From the NCBI GenBank assembly GCA_029934515.1, contig JAOZMB010000003.1, forward strand, positions 1-32,835: a DNA stretch of 32,835 nt, read 5' to 3'. A program made the position numbers and the translations under genes. Below the pieces are notes generated by a model. The model saw only the letters and a list, made by a program, of their open reading frames with translations. It searched no databases and had not been told where the DNA came from. This document shows positions 1 to 7,840 of the stretch, piece after piece (the stretch's first letter is position 1; every line of letters starts with the position of its first letter). The stretch comes from Bacteroidales bacterium (GTDB lineage Bacteria > Bacteroidota > Bacteroidia > Bacteroidales > JAADGE01).

Positions 1-62
1 GTTTTTTGTAAAATACTTATTATCAGGTGTAAACCAATTCGTAATTCATAATTTACTTATTA
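1..62 (-). repeat. Dispersed repeat copy A (partial, window edge)
   Basis: This is the first of five copies of an intergenic repeat in the window. Read on the minus strand it has a TAAGTAA end, two AATTAYR heptamers, AATTGG, then GTTTACACCTGATAATAAG and TATTTTAC. The distal half lies outside the window. It sits about 50 bp beyond the metK stop codon, with the heptamer end facing the gene. Confidence 0.85.
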
Positions 63-109
63 CTGTAGAAATGAATACAAATCAGAACGACAGTAAACAT
101 TTTAAATTT

Positions 110-1390
110 CTAAATTCCAAATGCTTCTTTAACTTTTTCTATATAATCTAATTTTTCCCAAGCAAAGAATTCTACATCTTTTGTATATTTATCTCCATTT
201 TTTGAAAAAGTTACTTTTTTTGTAAATGGTTCTCTTCCGAAATGACCATAAGAAGCAGTTTCTAAGAAAATAGGATTTTTTAATCCGAAACGTTTAATGA
301 TAAAAGCTGGACGCATATCAAAAATAGTTTTAACAATTTTTGCAATTTCTCCGTCAGATTTTTTTACGTTGGAAGTTCCGTAAGTATTTACGTAAAGCCC
401 TACTGGTTCGGCAACACCTATTGCATAAGCTACCTGCACTAATATTTCTTTTGCAACACCTCCAGCGACAAGGTTCTTTGCAATATGCCTTGTTGCGTAG
501 GCTGCTGAGCGGTCAACTTTTGAGGCATCTTTTCCCGAGAACGCTCCACCTCCATGCGCACCTTTACCGCCGTATGTATCAACAATAATTTTACGTCCTG
601 TCAATCCAGTATCTCCATGTGGGCCACCGATTACAAATTTCCCTGTTGGATTGACAAATAAACTCATATCTTTTCCAAATAATTTTTGTAATTTTTCTGA
701 GAGTTTATCTTTTACACGTGGGATTAGTATTTTTTTAATATCATCTTTTATTGTTTTAAGCATTTCATTGTCTGCTTCTTTTTGTGTTTTCGTGCTTGAT
801 GCTTTAACAAAATCGTCATGCTGTGTCGAAACTACTATCGTATCGATTCTTACTGGAATATTATCATCACCGTATTCGACTGTAACTTGCGACTTTGAAT
901 CTGGTCTTAAATATGTCATTTCTATACCTTTGCGTCTTATTGCGGCAAGTTCTGTCAATAACAAATGAGCAAGGTCAAGTGCAAGTGGCATATAATTATC
1001 TGTTTGGTCGGTTGCATAACCAAACATCATTCCTTGGTCTCCAGCTCCTTGTTCTTCTGTTGTTTCGCGAATAACTCCTTGGTTTATATCTGCCGATTGT
1101 TCATGTATCGAAGATATTACTCCACATGATTCACTGTCAAATTTATATTCGGCTTTTGTGTAGCCGATTTTTTTGATAACATTTCTTGCGGTTTTTTGAA
1201 CATCAACCCATGCTTTGGTCTTCACTTCGCCGCTTAAAACTGTCAATCCAGTTGTTACAAGTGTTTCACAGGCGACTTTTGAGTCTGCGTCTTGTTTAAG
1301 GAATTCATCCAACAATGCATCTGATATTTGGTCTGCTACTTTGTCTGGGTGTCCCTCAGATACTGATTCTGATGTAAATAAATAAGGCAT
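110..1390 (-). CDS. metK: S-adenosylmethionine synthetase
   Basis: Makes S-adenosylmethionine from methionine and ATP in the cytosol, releasing phosphate and pyrophosphate. The 426-residue product is full length for Bacteroidota members, which are longer than the E. coli enzyme. Visible motifs are GHPDK at residues 13-17, GAGDQG at 115-120 (the ATP-binding region), GGPHGDTGLTGRK near residue 257, and the glycine-rich P-loop-like GGGAFSGKD near 280. The ATG start is unambiguous because the SESVSEGHPDK block follows within the first 17 residues. It is transcribed alone from a strong TAnnTTTG promoter at 1517-1547 through a SAM-II-like leader, so its own product is expected to repress it. It lies downstream of ftsI on the same strand but is separated by 427 bp holding a riboswitch, hairpins and a repeat. 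Confidence 0.98.
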   Translation of the reverse strand: MPYLFTSESVSEGHPDKVADQISDALLDEFLKQDADSKVACETLVTTGLTVLSGEVKTKAWVDVQKTARNVIKKIGYTKAEYKFDSESCGVISSIHEQSADINQGVIRETTEEQGAGDQGMMFGYATDQTDNYMPLALDLAHLLLTELAAIRRKGIEMTYLRPDSKSQVTVEYGDDNIPVRIDTIVVSTQHDDFVKASSTKTQKEADNEMLKTIKDDIKKILIPRVKDKLSEKLQKLFGKDMSLFVNPTGKFVIGGPHGDTGLTGRKIIVDTYGGKGAHGGGAFSGKDASKVDRSAAYATRHIAKNLVAGGVAKEILVQVAYAIGVAEPVGLYVNTYGTSNVKKSDGEIAKIVKTIFDMRPAFIIKRFGLKNPIFLETASYGHFGREPFTKKVTFSKNGDKYTKDVEFFAWEKLDYIEKVKEAFGI

Positions 1391-1452
1391 TCTTAAAAAT
1401 TTTAATATTATAATATATTATAAATATTTAGGAAGGATATTTAAGAAAAGAT

Positions 1453-1510
1453 ATTGTTTTTAGCATTTTTTTGTGCGGTTGCAATCAATTCAAAACCTTC
1501 CGCTTTAAAA
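1453..1510 (-). promoter_or_regulatory. SAM-II-like riboswitch in the metK leader
   Basis: Read on the minus strand the leader contains GCGG (1503-1500), a T-rich loop, TTGCAACCGC, a short A-rich linker and TGCTAAAAAC (ending at 1455). This order reproduces the SAM-II aptamer as I recall it: P1 5' strand, L1, the conserved UUGCAA, P1 3' strand, L3, then GCUAAAAA forming the pseudoknot. SAM-II is known in alphaproteobacteria and Bacteroidota upstream of methionine and SAM genes. Position just after the promoter and about 60 nt before metK fits. A palindrome CCGCTTTTAAAGCGG (1500-1514) overlaps the P1 5' strand and may offer an alternative pairing, though its outer half may not be transcribed. 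Covariance-model confirmation was not possible. Confidence 0.8.
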
Positions 1511-1516
1511 GCGGTG

Positions 1517-1547
1517 CAAATGTATTTATAAAAATTAAATTAGCAAA
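1517..1547 (-). promoter_or_regulatory. Promoter of metK (TTTG-N19-TACATTTG)
   Basis: On the minus strand TTTG (1547-1544) is followed after 19 bp by TACATTTG (1524-1517). This matches the Bacteroidota primary sigma consensus TTTG-N19-21-TAnnTTTG. Transcription would begin near 1510, immediately before the SAM-II-like aptamer. Confidence 0.75.
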
Positions 1548-1597
1548 AAAGAATTAAAATTATAAATTACTTTCTTTATTTGGTGGTGATAAATAAG

Positions 1598-1627
1598 TAA
1601 GGCTATAATATTTAATTTTTAGCCTTA
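1598..1627. repeat. Hairpin TAAGGCTA/TAGCCTTA
   Basis: An 8-bp perfect inverted repeat with a 14-nt A+T loop lies between ftsI and metK. It could terminate the ftsI transcript or act as a processing site, but no T-run follows on the minus strand. Confidence 0.5.
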
Positions 1628-1649
1628 TAATGCAAACTGATTAGCAAGT

Positions 1650-1711
1650 AAATATACCGCCTATTACTGAGTTTTGAAAATCTGTAGAGTTTTCAGAATT
1701 TAGGTATATTT
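1650..1711. repeat. Long imperfect inverted repeat
   Basis: Outer arms AAATATACC (1650-1658) and GGTATATTT (1703-1711) pair perfectly over 9 bp. Inside them CCTA...CTGA can pair with TCAG...TTAGG, and GAAAA with TTTTC, giving a long interrupted stem. A T7 run follows on the plus strand although no plus-strand gene precedes it. It directly abuts repeat copy B. Confidence 0.55.
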
Positions 1712-1715
1712 TTTT

Positions 1716-1822
1716 CTAAGTAATCGTTAAAAAATAACTTTTTGATTTATTTTTTGTAAAATACTTATTATCAGGTGTAAACCAATTCGTAATTCGTAAT
1801 TTATAATTCATAATTTACTAAT
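1716..1822 (-). repeat. Dispersed repeat copy B (overlaps ftsI stop)
   Basis: Full-length copy on the minus strand: ATTAGTA, four AATTAYR heptamers, AATTGGTTTACACCTGATAA, AAGTATTTTAC, then GTTATTTTTTAAC-like DNA and a CTAAGTAA-type end. The TAG stop codon of ftsI (1818-1820) lies inside the conserved TTAGTAA of the repeat, so the repeat boundary coincides with the gene end. Confidence 0.9.
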
Positions 1823-3950
1823 ACAACCATATATTTATTTTCATATTTTTTTTTATTCTTGTTCCTGATGGAATTGACTGTCTTCTTACTGTTCCTCTTC
1901 CTCTGATATTAACTTTTATTCCGAGTGTTTCGAGTAAAAAAACTGCATCTTTTGCGCCCATATCTATTACGCTTGGGACTGTTCCTCTTATCATGTTTCG
2001 GTCTATATATTCAATAGAATATTTTCTTTTGTTTGTTGTTATCCATTCTGATTCTATTTTTTTTTTGCTTCCTATTGGTATCTTTATAACAGAAAAAATT
2101 GCATCAGCATCATCTTTGTATCCACTTTTTGAAATAGGTATTTCGGAAAAAATAAATTTTCCTGTTTCTTTTAATTTTTGAGGATTTAATTCATGGTCGC
2201 AAGAATATATTTTATTTGCTATTTTTTCAAAAACAGGCACTGCAACCTGAGCGCCGTAATAATTTCCCTGTGGTTTATTAATAACAACTATACATGAATA
2301 TTTTGGATTTTCGGCTGGGAAATATCCAACAAATGAAGCTCTATATTCTTCGATATGTTTTTTTTGTCCTACGTCATAATATTTTGCAGTTCCTGTTTTT
2401 CCTGCGACTTTAAATTTTTTTATTTTAATTCCGCTTGCTGTTCCACGTTCTACTACTCCTCGAAGAACACTATGAGCTTTTTTTATTGTAGGTTCGGAAC
2501 AAACAGCGTCTATCAAAACTTCGGGTTCAAATACTTTAATTGTTTCTCCGTGTTTCTGAAATTCAGTTACAACCTGTGGTTTCATCATCATACCGTTGTT
2601 TGCAATTGCATTGTAAAATGTAAGAATTTGCAATGGCGAAATTTTCAATTCGTACCCGTGCGACATCATCATTGGCGTTGAGTTTGACCATTTTTGATGT
2701 TTCCGATTTTTTATTTCCGATTTTTTCTCCCCAGCTATATCAATTCCTGTTTTTTTTCCAAACCCCATATCATAAAGTCTTTGAAGGAATTTATCAATTT
2801 TTCCAGTTTTTACATAATTAATATTAACAATTTCAGCCATTCCTACATTCGATGATTTTTCAAATACTTCCCTAACAGTATATTGTTGCTTAGCCTCGTG
2901 GTCATCGTCCACAGGAACACCAAAATATTCTTTATGCCCGTTTCCTATATCTATTGTATCAGTAAGTTTCACGTATTTATCTTCGAGAGCGGCAATTAAT
3001 ACTGGCAATTTAAAAGTGGAACCAGGAGCAAGCGTTTCACCAACAGCATGATTTAATCGTTCCGAATATAAACTGTCAGTCCCGTACTGCAAATTTACCA
3101 TCGCTTTAATGTAACCTGTTTTAACCTCCATCACAACAACACTTCCATGACTTGCTTTTGATATAAATAACTGCTCTCTCAGAACACTATCCGCATAATC
3201 CTGCATGTTTATGTCAATTGCCGTTACTATATCTGTGCCTTCGTCTGTTTCCAAACGCGTACCTTTATTTACAGCCATCAGCACATTATTTGCCAATTTT
3301 TGATAAAGTATCTCTCCTGGACTACCGAGCAATTCACGGTCATATTTTTTTTCTATTCCAGCCATTCCAATGTCTAATTCTGTATATCTATTTTCACTAA
3401 TGTATCCTATTGTCCTTCGCAACAGATTCCCGAATGGTCGTTCTCTTTTGATTTCTATTTGTGGTACAAGTCCGCTTACATTTCTGTTTAATTTAAGTAT
3501 CGGAAATTGTTTTATTATTTTAAGTTCTCTGTTAGACACCTTGTGTGCAATAACGAAAGCCCTGTTTCCTTTTTTTCTTGCGTCTCTTAGATCTGTAAGC
3601 CATTGTTTTTTGCTTTTATTTTTAAAGAAAATTGCCAAACTGTCAGCCAAATCTACAACATTATTATCAAATATTTTGTTACTTAATCCGCCAGCTTTCA
3701 TATCCATAAACAAATTATAGTAATGAACAGAAGTAGCAAGCAACTTACCCTTTGCATCATAAATATCTCCTCTTGATGCTCTGTCTTTTTTCAAAACATA
3801 AGCTCTTTTTCTCACTTCTTCTTTCCATTTATTTTTTTCAATGAACATTATACCCAGTAAACGAATAAAAATAAGGACAGCAATTATCATTATTAACCAA
3901 TATATAATTCCTGTTTTTGCTATTATCTCTTCTTTATGACTAATAAACAT
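1818..3950 (-). CDS. ftsI: Division penicillin-binding protein (PBP3/FtsI type) with PASTA domain
   Basis: A class B penicillin-binding protein that cross-links septal peptidoglycan at the inner membrane. The 710-residue product has one N-terminal membrane segment (about residues 16-37), a dimerisation/pedestal region, and a transpeptidase domain with the three canonical motifs: STFK at 311-314 (catalytic Ser311), SSN at 366-368 and KTGTA at 518-522. A PASTA-like domain fills about 655-710, as is usual for Bacteroidota FtsI. It follows rsmH and the ftsL-like gene on the same strand, the normal start of the dcw cluster, but murE, mraY and later genes are absent downstream. The gene instead ends in a dispersed repeat and metK follows. 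Probably transcribed from the rsmH promoter. The protein looks complete, with no missing catalytic residue. Confidence 0.96.
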   Translation of the reverse strand: MFISHKEEIIAKTGIIYWLIMIIAVLIFIRLLGIMFIEKNKWKEEVRKRAYVLKKDRASRGDIYDAKGKLLATSVHYYNLFMDMKAGGLSNKIFDNNVVDLADSLAIFFKNKSKKQWLTDLRDARKKGNRAFVIAHKVSNRELKIIKQFPILKLNRNVSGLVPQIEIKRERPFGNLLRRTIGYISENRYTELDIGMAGIEKKYDRELLGSPGEILYQKLANNVLMAVNKGTRLETDEGTDIVTAIDINMQDYADSVLREQLFISKASHGSVVVMEVKTGYIKAMVNLQYGTDSLYSERLNHAVGETLAPGSTFKLPVLIAALEDKYVKLTDTIDIGNGHKEYFGVPVDDDHEAKQQYTVREVFEKSSNVGMAEIVNINYVKTGKIDKFLQRLYDMGFGKKTGIDIAGEKKSEIKNRKHQKWSNSTPMMMSHGYELKISPLQILTFYNAIANNGMMMKPQVVTEFQKHGETIKVFEPEVLIDAVCSEPTIKKAHSVLRGVVERGTASGIKIKKFKVAGKTGTAKYYDVGQKKHIEEYRASFVGYFPAENPKYSCIVVINKPQGNYYGAQVAVPVFEKIANKIYSCDHELNPQKLKETGKFIFSEIPISKSGYKDDADAIFSVIKIPIGSKKKIESEWITTNKRKYSIEYIDRNMIRGTVPSVIDMGAKDAVFLLETLGIKVNIRGRGTVRRQSIPSGTRIKKNMKINIWLY

Positions 3951-3990
3951 ATATTTGAGATTTTTTGATTATAATTTTGTGATTGGAATT

Positions 3991-4326
3991 TTAATTGTCT
4001 ATTTCCAATCTGTAAGGTGGTTTTTGCGGAATATTCAATTTAAGATTATTTTCATTAACCAATTTTTGTACCTCCGACTCTTTGCTCATATACATCAATT
4101 TTTTTGTTACAATTACATATTCCGATTTTAATTCCTTAATTTCTTTTCTTAAATTGTGAGACTGTATAATTAACTTCTCAACTGCGTAACGATTTGATAT
4201 ATAAATAATACTAAGAACGGCAAGGAATACAAAAAAAATGAATTGTTTAACAGAAATTTCATTTTTTACCAATGAACCGGTTATAAGTTCTTTAAGTATT
4301 TTTCTCTTTTTTTCTTGTTTTTTCAT
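3991..4326 (-). CDS. FtsL-like division protein
   Basis: A 111-residue single-pass membrane protein. A basic N-terminus (MKKQEKKRK) precedes one hydrophobic segment (about residues 28-46, FIFFVFLAVLSIIYI), followed by a heptad-rich coiled-coil stretch (about 50-90) and a short tail. Size, topology and position between rsmH and ftsI are those of FtsL, which links FtsI and FtsW to the divisome together with FtsQ/FtsB. FtsL sequences are poorly conserved, so the call rests mainly on synteny and architecture. Spacing is 40 bp to ftsI and 39 bp from rsmH, consistent with co-transcription. The ATG start follows directly from the basic leader. Confidence 0.85.
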   Translation of the reverse strand: MKKQEKKRKILKELITGSLVKNEISVKQFIFFVFLAVLSIIYISNRYAVEKLIIQSHNLRKEIKELKSEYVIVTKKLMYMSKESEVQKLVNENNLKLNIPQKPPYRLEIDN

Positions 4327-4365
4327 ATATTTAAGTTTTATGATTTTATCATTAACAGTTATAAT

Positions 4366-5289
4366 CTACTGTTTTTCAGCTATTCTAAGTTTTGCACTTC
4401 TTGCTCTTTTATTATTTTTTATTTCTTCTGCTGTTGGGATAATTACACGTTTGTTTATTTGTTTAAAATCTGTTTCAAAATTTCCGTATATATCTTTATC
4501 TAATCTGCCTGAAAAATTTCCAGATTTAATAAAATTTTTTACCAATCTGTCTTCTAAGGAATGATATGTTAGAATAGCTATACGTCCTTTTGGTTTTAAT
4601 ATTTTTGACATTTTTAATAATAAACTTTTCAACATATCAAGTTCTTGGTTTGTTTCTATCCTCAGCGCCTGATAAATTTTTGATAGGAATTTGTATTCTC
4701 TATTTTTCGGCAAAAGAGGCATAATAATTTCATTAAATTGTTCTATGTATTCGATTTTTTTATTCGTTCTTAGTTTGCATATCTTTTTCACAATTCTATA
4801 TGGATTTCTTATTTCACCAAAATTTTTCATCACTTCCGTTAGTTCTTTTTCGCTGTAATTATTGATAATATCACTTGCTTTACGAGTTGATTTTTTGTTC
4901 ATTCTCATATCCAATTTACCTCCAAGACGGTATGAAAAACCTCTGCTTTGTGTATCAAACTGGTGAGAAGAGACTCCAAGGTCTGCAATAATTCCGTTTA
5001 CTTTATTGTAACCGTAATATCTTAAAAAATTTTCTATATAATAAAAATTGCTTTGTATGAATATAAATTTATCTCCGTTATTTCCTGCTGATATTACGTC
5101 TGCATTTTCTTTTGCATCTACATCACGGTCGAAAGATATTAGTTTTCCTGTTTTTATTTTTTTCAATATTTCTTTTGAATGTCCTCCTCCGCCGAATGTT
5201 ACATCAACATATATTCCATCGGATTTTATATTAAGACCATTTATTGTCTCTTCCAAAAGAACAGGTATATGATATTTCTGATTTTTCAA
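4366..5289 (-). CDS. rsmH: 16S rRNA (cytosine-1402 N4) methyltransferase
   Basis: RsmH (MraW) methylates C1402 of 16S rRNA in the small subunit using SAM. The 307-residue protein has YHIPVLLEE at the N-terminus, the SAM-binding glycine motif FGGGGHSKEIL near residue 32, LDMRM near 127, and YHSLEDRLVKNFI near 243, all typical of the family. The start codon is TTG (5289-5287). No ATG occurs in frame before the conserved YHIPVLL block, and an in-frame stop lies at 5302-5304, so TTG is forced. It heads the rsmH-ftsL-ftsI run. No mraZ gene, its usual upstream partner, is visible. A promoter-like TACATTTG lies at 5373-5380. Confidence 0.96.
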   Translation of the reverse strand: MKNQKYHIPVLLEETINGLNIKSDGIYVDVTFGGGGHSKEILKKIKTGKLISFDRDVDAKENADVISAGNNGDKFIFIQSNFYYIENFLRYYGYNKVNGIIADLGVSSHQFDTQSRGFSYRLGGKLDMRMNKKSTRKASDIINNYSEKELTEVMKNFGEIRNPYRIVKKICKLRTNKKIEYIEQFNEIIMPLLPKNREYKFLSKIYQALRIETNQELDMLKSLLLKMSKILKPKGRIAILTYHSLEDRLVKNFIKSGNFSGRLDKDIYGNFETDFKQINKRVIIPTAEEIKNNKRARSAKLRIAEKQ

Positions 5290-5372
5290 ATTTATTAAAT
5301 TTTAATGATTTGTTAATATATACAAATTATTTATATATATGTTTTGGTAAAAAATGATAAATATTAAGATTA

Positions 5373-5380
5373 CAAATGTA
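5373..5380 (-). promoter_or_regulatory. Putative -7 element for rsmH operon
   Basis: TACATTTG on the minus strand matches the Bacteroidota -7 consensus TAnnTTTG exactly and would give a leader of roughly 75 nt before the TTG start. No clear TTTG -33 box is visible, so support is moderate. Confidence 0.5.
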
Positions 5381-5640
5381 AAATAAATTTTTCCATTTTT
5401 AACTTATTTTTTCATATAATGTTTTTATATATTTATTATTATTCTAATAAACAAGCAGTTAGCTTAAAACAATGTATATTTTTATTTTAATATAAAATTT
5501 AGTTTATTTGCTGATTTCACAACATAGAAGGTTGTGATACGTTGGTTTTTACAAAACACAGAGTATAGTACAAATAATTTTTGATTTTGCATATATCGGT
5601 AAATTTTATCATCAATTATATATTTTTAAAAAAATTATAT

Positions 5641-5648
5641 TAATTTTG
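5641..5648 (+). promoter_or_regulatory. Putative -7 element for acyltransferase operon
   Basis: TAATTTTG matches TAnnTTTG and lies 29 bp before the ATG of the acyltransferase gene, giving a leader of about 25 nt. The -33 box is not obvious. Confidence 0.5.
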
Positions 5649-5677
5649 CCTGTTATTTTTTTATTTAAATAAATGAA

Positions 5678-6592
5678 ATGAAAGACATTATCTCACCTGT
5701 TTCCAAAAAATTGTTAATTAAAGAATTAACAAAAGACAAATTTATCAGAACAACAAATTTCGGCAATAATGAACTTTATATTTTTTCTTCTCACGATTCT
5801 CCTAATCTAATGCTTGAAATTGGGCGTTTAAGGGAAATTTCATTTCGATTAGCAGGCGGCGGCACAGGAAAGGATTCTGATATTGATAGCTACGACATTG
5901 CAGAAATACCTTATAAACAATTGATTGTTTGGAATAAAGATAATAATGAAATTATGGGAGGATACAGATTTATTAACTTAAATAATATCCCGTCAGAGAA
6001 ACGCAACAAAATGAAACTCGCAACTAAGGGTTTGTTTAAATATTCGAATAAATTTATAAATGAATATATGCCATATACAATAGAACTTGGGCGTTCATTT
6101 ATTCAGCCAAAATTTCAGGCTGGTAAACTATCACGAAAAACACTCTTTGCCCTGGATAATCTTTGGGACGGTCTGGCATCGCTTACACTTAGAAATCCAA
6201 AAATAAAATATTTCTTCGGTAAAGTTACAATGTACACAAATTATAACAAATACGCAAGAGATTTAATTCTTTTTTTTCTTAAAAAATATTTTGGAGATAA
6301 ACAAAAATTAGTTTTTCCTGTTGCACCATTAGGTTTTCATACAAACGAAAATATTCTAAAAAAAATTTTTATAGGAAAAAAATATTCAGATGATTATAAA
6401 ATTTTATATAGAACAGTAAGAAAAAATAATGAAACAATACCACCTTTGATAAATTCATACATGAACTTGTCGCCGACAATGAAATGTTTCGGAACTTCAA
6501 TAAATAATCACTTCGGAAACGTGGAAGAAACAGGTATAATGGTAACCATTTCAGATATTTATGATAGTAAAAAGAAAAGACACTTTAATTAA
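5678..6592 (+). CDS. OlsB/GlsB-like N-acyltransferase (GNAT fold, 'hemolysin' family)
   Basis: A 304-residue protein of the family long annotated as putative hemolysin, related to OlsB and to Bacteroides GlsB. Those enzymes transfer a 3-hydroxy fatty acid from acyl-ACP to the amino group of ornithine or glycine to begin amino-acid-containing membrane lipids. Diagnostic segments are LEIGRLREISFRLAGGGTGK (about residues 45-64), DIDSYDIAEIPYKQLIVW (about 67-84), GGYRF (about 93-97) and ELGRSFIQPKFQ (about 136-147). The partner O-acyltransferase (GlsA/OlsA) is not in the window. A TagF-like gene begins 14 bp downstream on the same strand, so the two are very likely co-transcribed and may act on one envelope lipid. 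The family is confident; the amino-acid substrate is inference. Confidence 0.82.
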   Translation: MKDIISPVSKKLLIKELTKDKFIRTTNFGNNELYIFSSHDSPNLMLEIGRLREISFRLAGGGTGKDSDIDSYDIAEIPYKQLIVWNKDNNEIMGGYRFINLNNIPSEKRNKMKLATKGLFKYSNKFINEYMPYTIELGRSFIQPKFQAGKLSRKTLFALDNLWDGLASLTLRNPKIKYFFGKVTMYTNYNKYARDLILFFLKKYFGDKQKLVFPVAPLGFHTNENILKKIFIGKKYSDDYKILYRTVRKNNETIPPLINSYMNLSPTMKCFGTSINNHFGNVEETGIMVTISDIYDSKKKRHFN

Positions 6593-6606
6593 AAATATAA
6601 ACTAAA

Positions 6607-7839
6607 ATGGCTAAATACAAAAATAAACAAGCTCTCAAATGGAGGTTTAAAAGATTGATTAAAAATTTGTTTTTACTTGACATACTCGCTTTTTTTTATT
6701 TCACCGCAGATAAACTAACTACGGTAAACAACAATAGAATTATATATTTTCTTGCAAAAGGTGAAAAATTTAATGATAATATCAGATTTTTTTATGAATA
6801 TATGATAAAAAACTCTGACTACGAAAATGTAATTCTTGTAAATGATACAGAACTCTACAAAACACTAATTATAGAAAATCAGAGCGGTATTTTTAAATCG
6901 CGCAGTATAAAAGGTTTTTTACTCTTTTTGAAAACAAAAACCATTGTTATTGCCAACGGATTAGATAAAATGTCGTTTTTTCCTTATTATTTAAGTCCAC
7001 GAACAAAAAATATTATCCAACTTTGGCACGGTAGTTTGTTCAAACGATTGGGCTTTCAGGTCAAGAATTGGCAAGATATAAAAAAACGTAAAGAATATCA
7101 ACGTTTTTCAAAATTTGTTGTCTGTTCTACTCTCGAAAAATTTATGGCTGCCTCGTGTTTCAATATGTGTATCGATGATATATGGATTACAGATTATCCA
7201 AGAAATGATTATCTTTTAAATCCTACAAAAGATTTGACAAAAAAACATAACTACTTAAAAAACAAAACAATACTGTATGCACCAACATGGCGAGAAGAAG
7301 GAAATAAAGTTATTTTCTTTCCTTTTGAGGATAAAAATTTATCCGAAATTCAGGAATTTCTGGAACAAAATAATGCTTATTTATTAATAAGAGGACATTC
7401 GGAAGAGTTGGAAAGAATATATAATCAATACGATTTATCTATCGAAATGACAAACAGAATATTGCCTGCAAATCAAAAAATCTTTCCAGAAACAGCTGAA
7501 CTTCTTCCTTATATTGATATTCTTATCACTGATTATTCAGGTATTTATCATGATTTTTTACTCTTAAAACGTCCTATAATATTTATACCTTATGACTTGG
7601 AACAATATTCTGAATACAGAGGAATTATGTTAAATTATAACAATTATACAGCTGGTTACAAAGTTTATACACAAAACCAACTTATCCGTAAAATAGGAAA
7701 TTTATTTGAAAATCCTAATCTATGCGGTGATGAAAGAATAAAAATGATGGAAACGTTCCATGATTTTTACAACGGAAAAGCTTGTGAGAGAATAAAAAAT
7801 AAAATAGAAATCCTTTTAGAAAAAAAAACAAATAACTGA
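6607..7839 (+). CDS. CDP-glycerol glycerophosphotransferase-family enzyme (TagB/TagF-like)
   Basis: A 410-residue protein of the Glyphos_transf family, which moves glycerol-phosphate or ribitol-phosphate units from CDP-alditol onto a lipid-linked or polymer acceptor. Motifs in order are LWHGSLFKRLG (WHG at 140-142, probable catalytic His), YPRNDYLL (PRND 198-201), YAPTWRE (225-229), RGH (262-264) and ITDYSGIYHDF (TDYSG 308-312, the CDP-binding block). The usual TDYSS appears as TDYSG. The N-terminus has a weak amphipathic segment, and peripheral association with the inner membrane is likely. Such enzymes build teichoic acid in Gram-positives; in Bacteroidota they belong to capsule or LPS decoration. 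No CDP-glycerol synthase (tagD) is nearby. Co-transcribed with the acyltransferase 14 bp upstream. The gene ends just before repeat copy C. Confidence 0.88.
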   Translation: MAKYKNKQALKWRFKRLIKNLFLLDILAFFYFTADKLTTVNNNRIIYFLAKGEKFNDNIRFFYEYMIKNSDYENVILVNDTELYKTLIIENQSGIFKSRSIKGFLLFLKTKTIVIANGLDKMSFFPYYLSPRTKNIIQLWHGSLFKRLGFQVKNWQDIKKRKEYQRFSKFVVCSTLEKFMAASCFNMCIDDIWITDYPRNDYLLNPTKDLTKKHNYLKNKTILYAPTWREEGNKVIFFPFEDKNLSEIQEFLEQNNAYLLIRGHSEELERIYNQYDLSIEMTNRILPANQKIFPETAELLPYIDILITDYSGIYHDFLLLKRPIIFIPYDLEQYSEYRGIMLNYNNYTAGYKVYTQNQLIRKIGNLFENPNLCGDERIKMMETFHDFYNGKACERIKNKIEILLEKKTNN

Positions 7840-7840
7840 T

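Larger units (their letters stand above)
1391..1817. other. Intergenic region between ftsI and metK
   Basis: This 427-bp non-coding stretch holds, from metK outward, the SAM-II-like leader, its promoter, a hairpin TAAGGCTA/TAGCCTTA (1598-1627), a long imperfect inverted repeat (1650-1711) and dispersed repeat copy B (1716-1822). No ORF of note is present. One or both hairpins may end ftsI transcription, although neither is followed by a clear T-run on the minus strand. Confidence 0.7.
5290..5677. other. Divergent intergenic region rsmH / acyltransferase
   Basis: This 388-bp stretch carries the two divergent promoter-like sites (5373-5380 minus, 5641-5648 plus) and a perfect 7-bp hairpin TCACAAC/GTTGTGA (5517-5537, 7-nt loop) midway. 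No convincing ORF or RNA gene is seen. mraZ, usual in this position, is absent. Confidence 0.7.

Noticed and set aside
2355-2681. Antisense ORFs opposite ftsI, metK, the T9SS gene and MscS
   Set aside because: Their translations are low-complexity mirrors of well-supported genes on the other strand.
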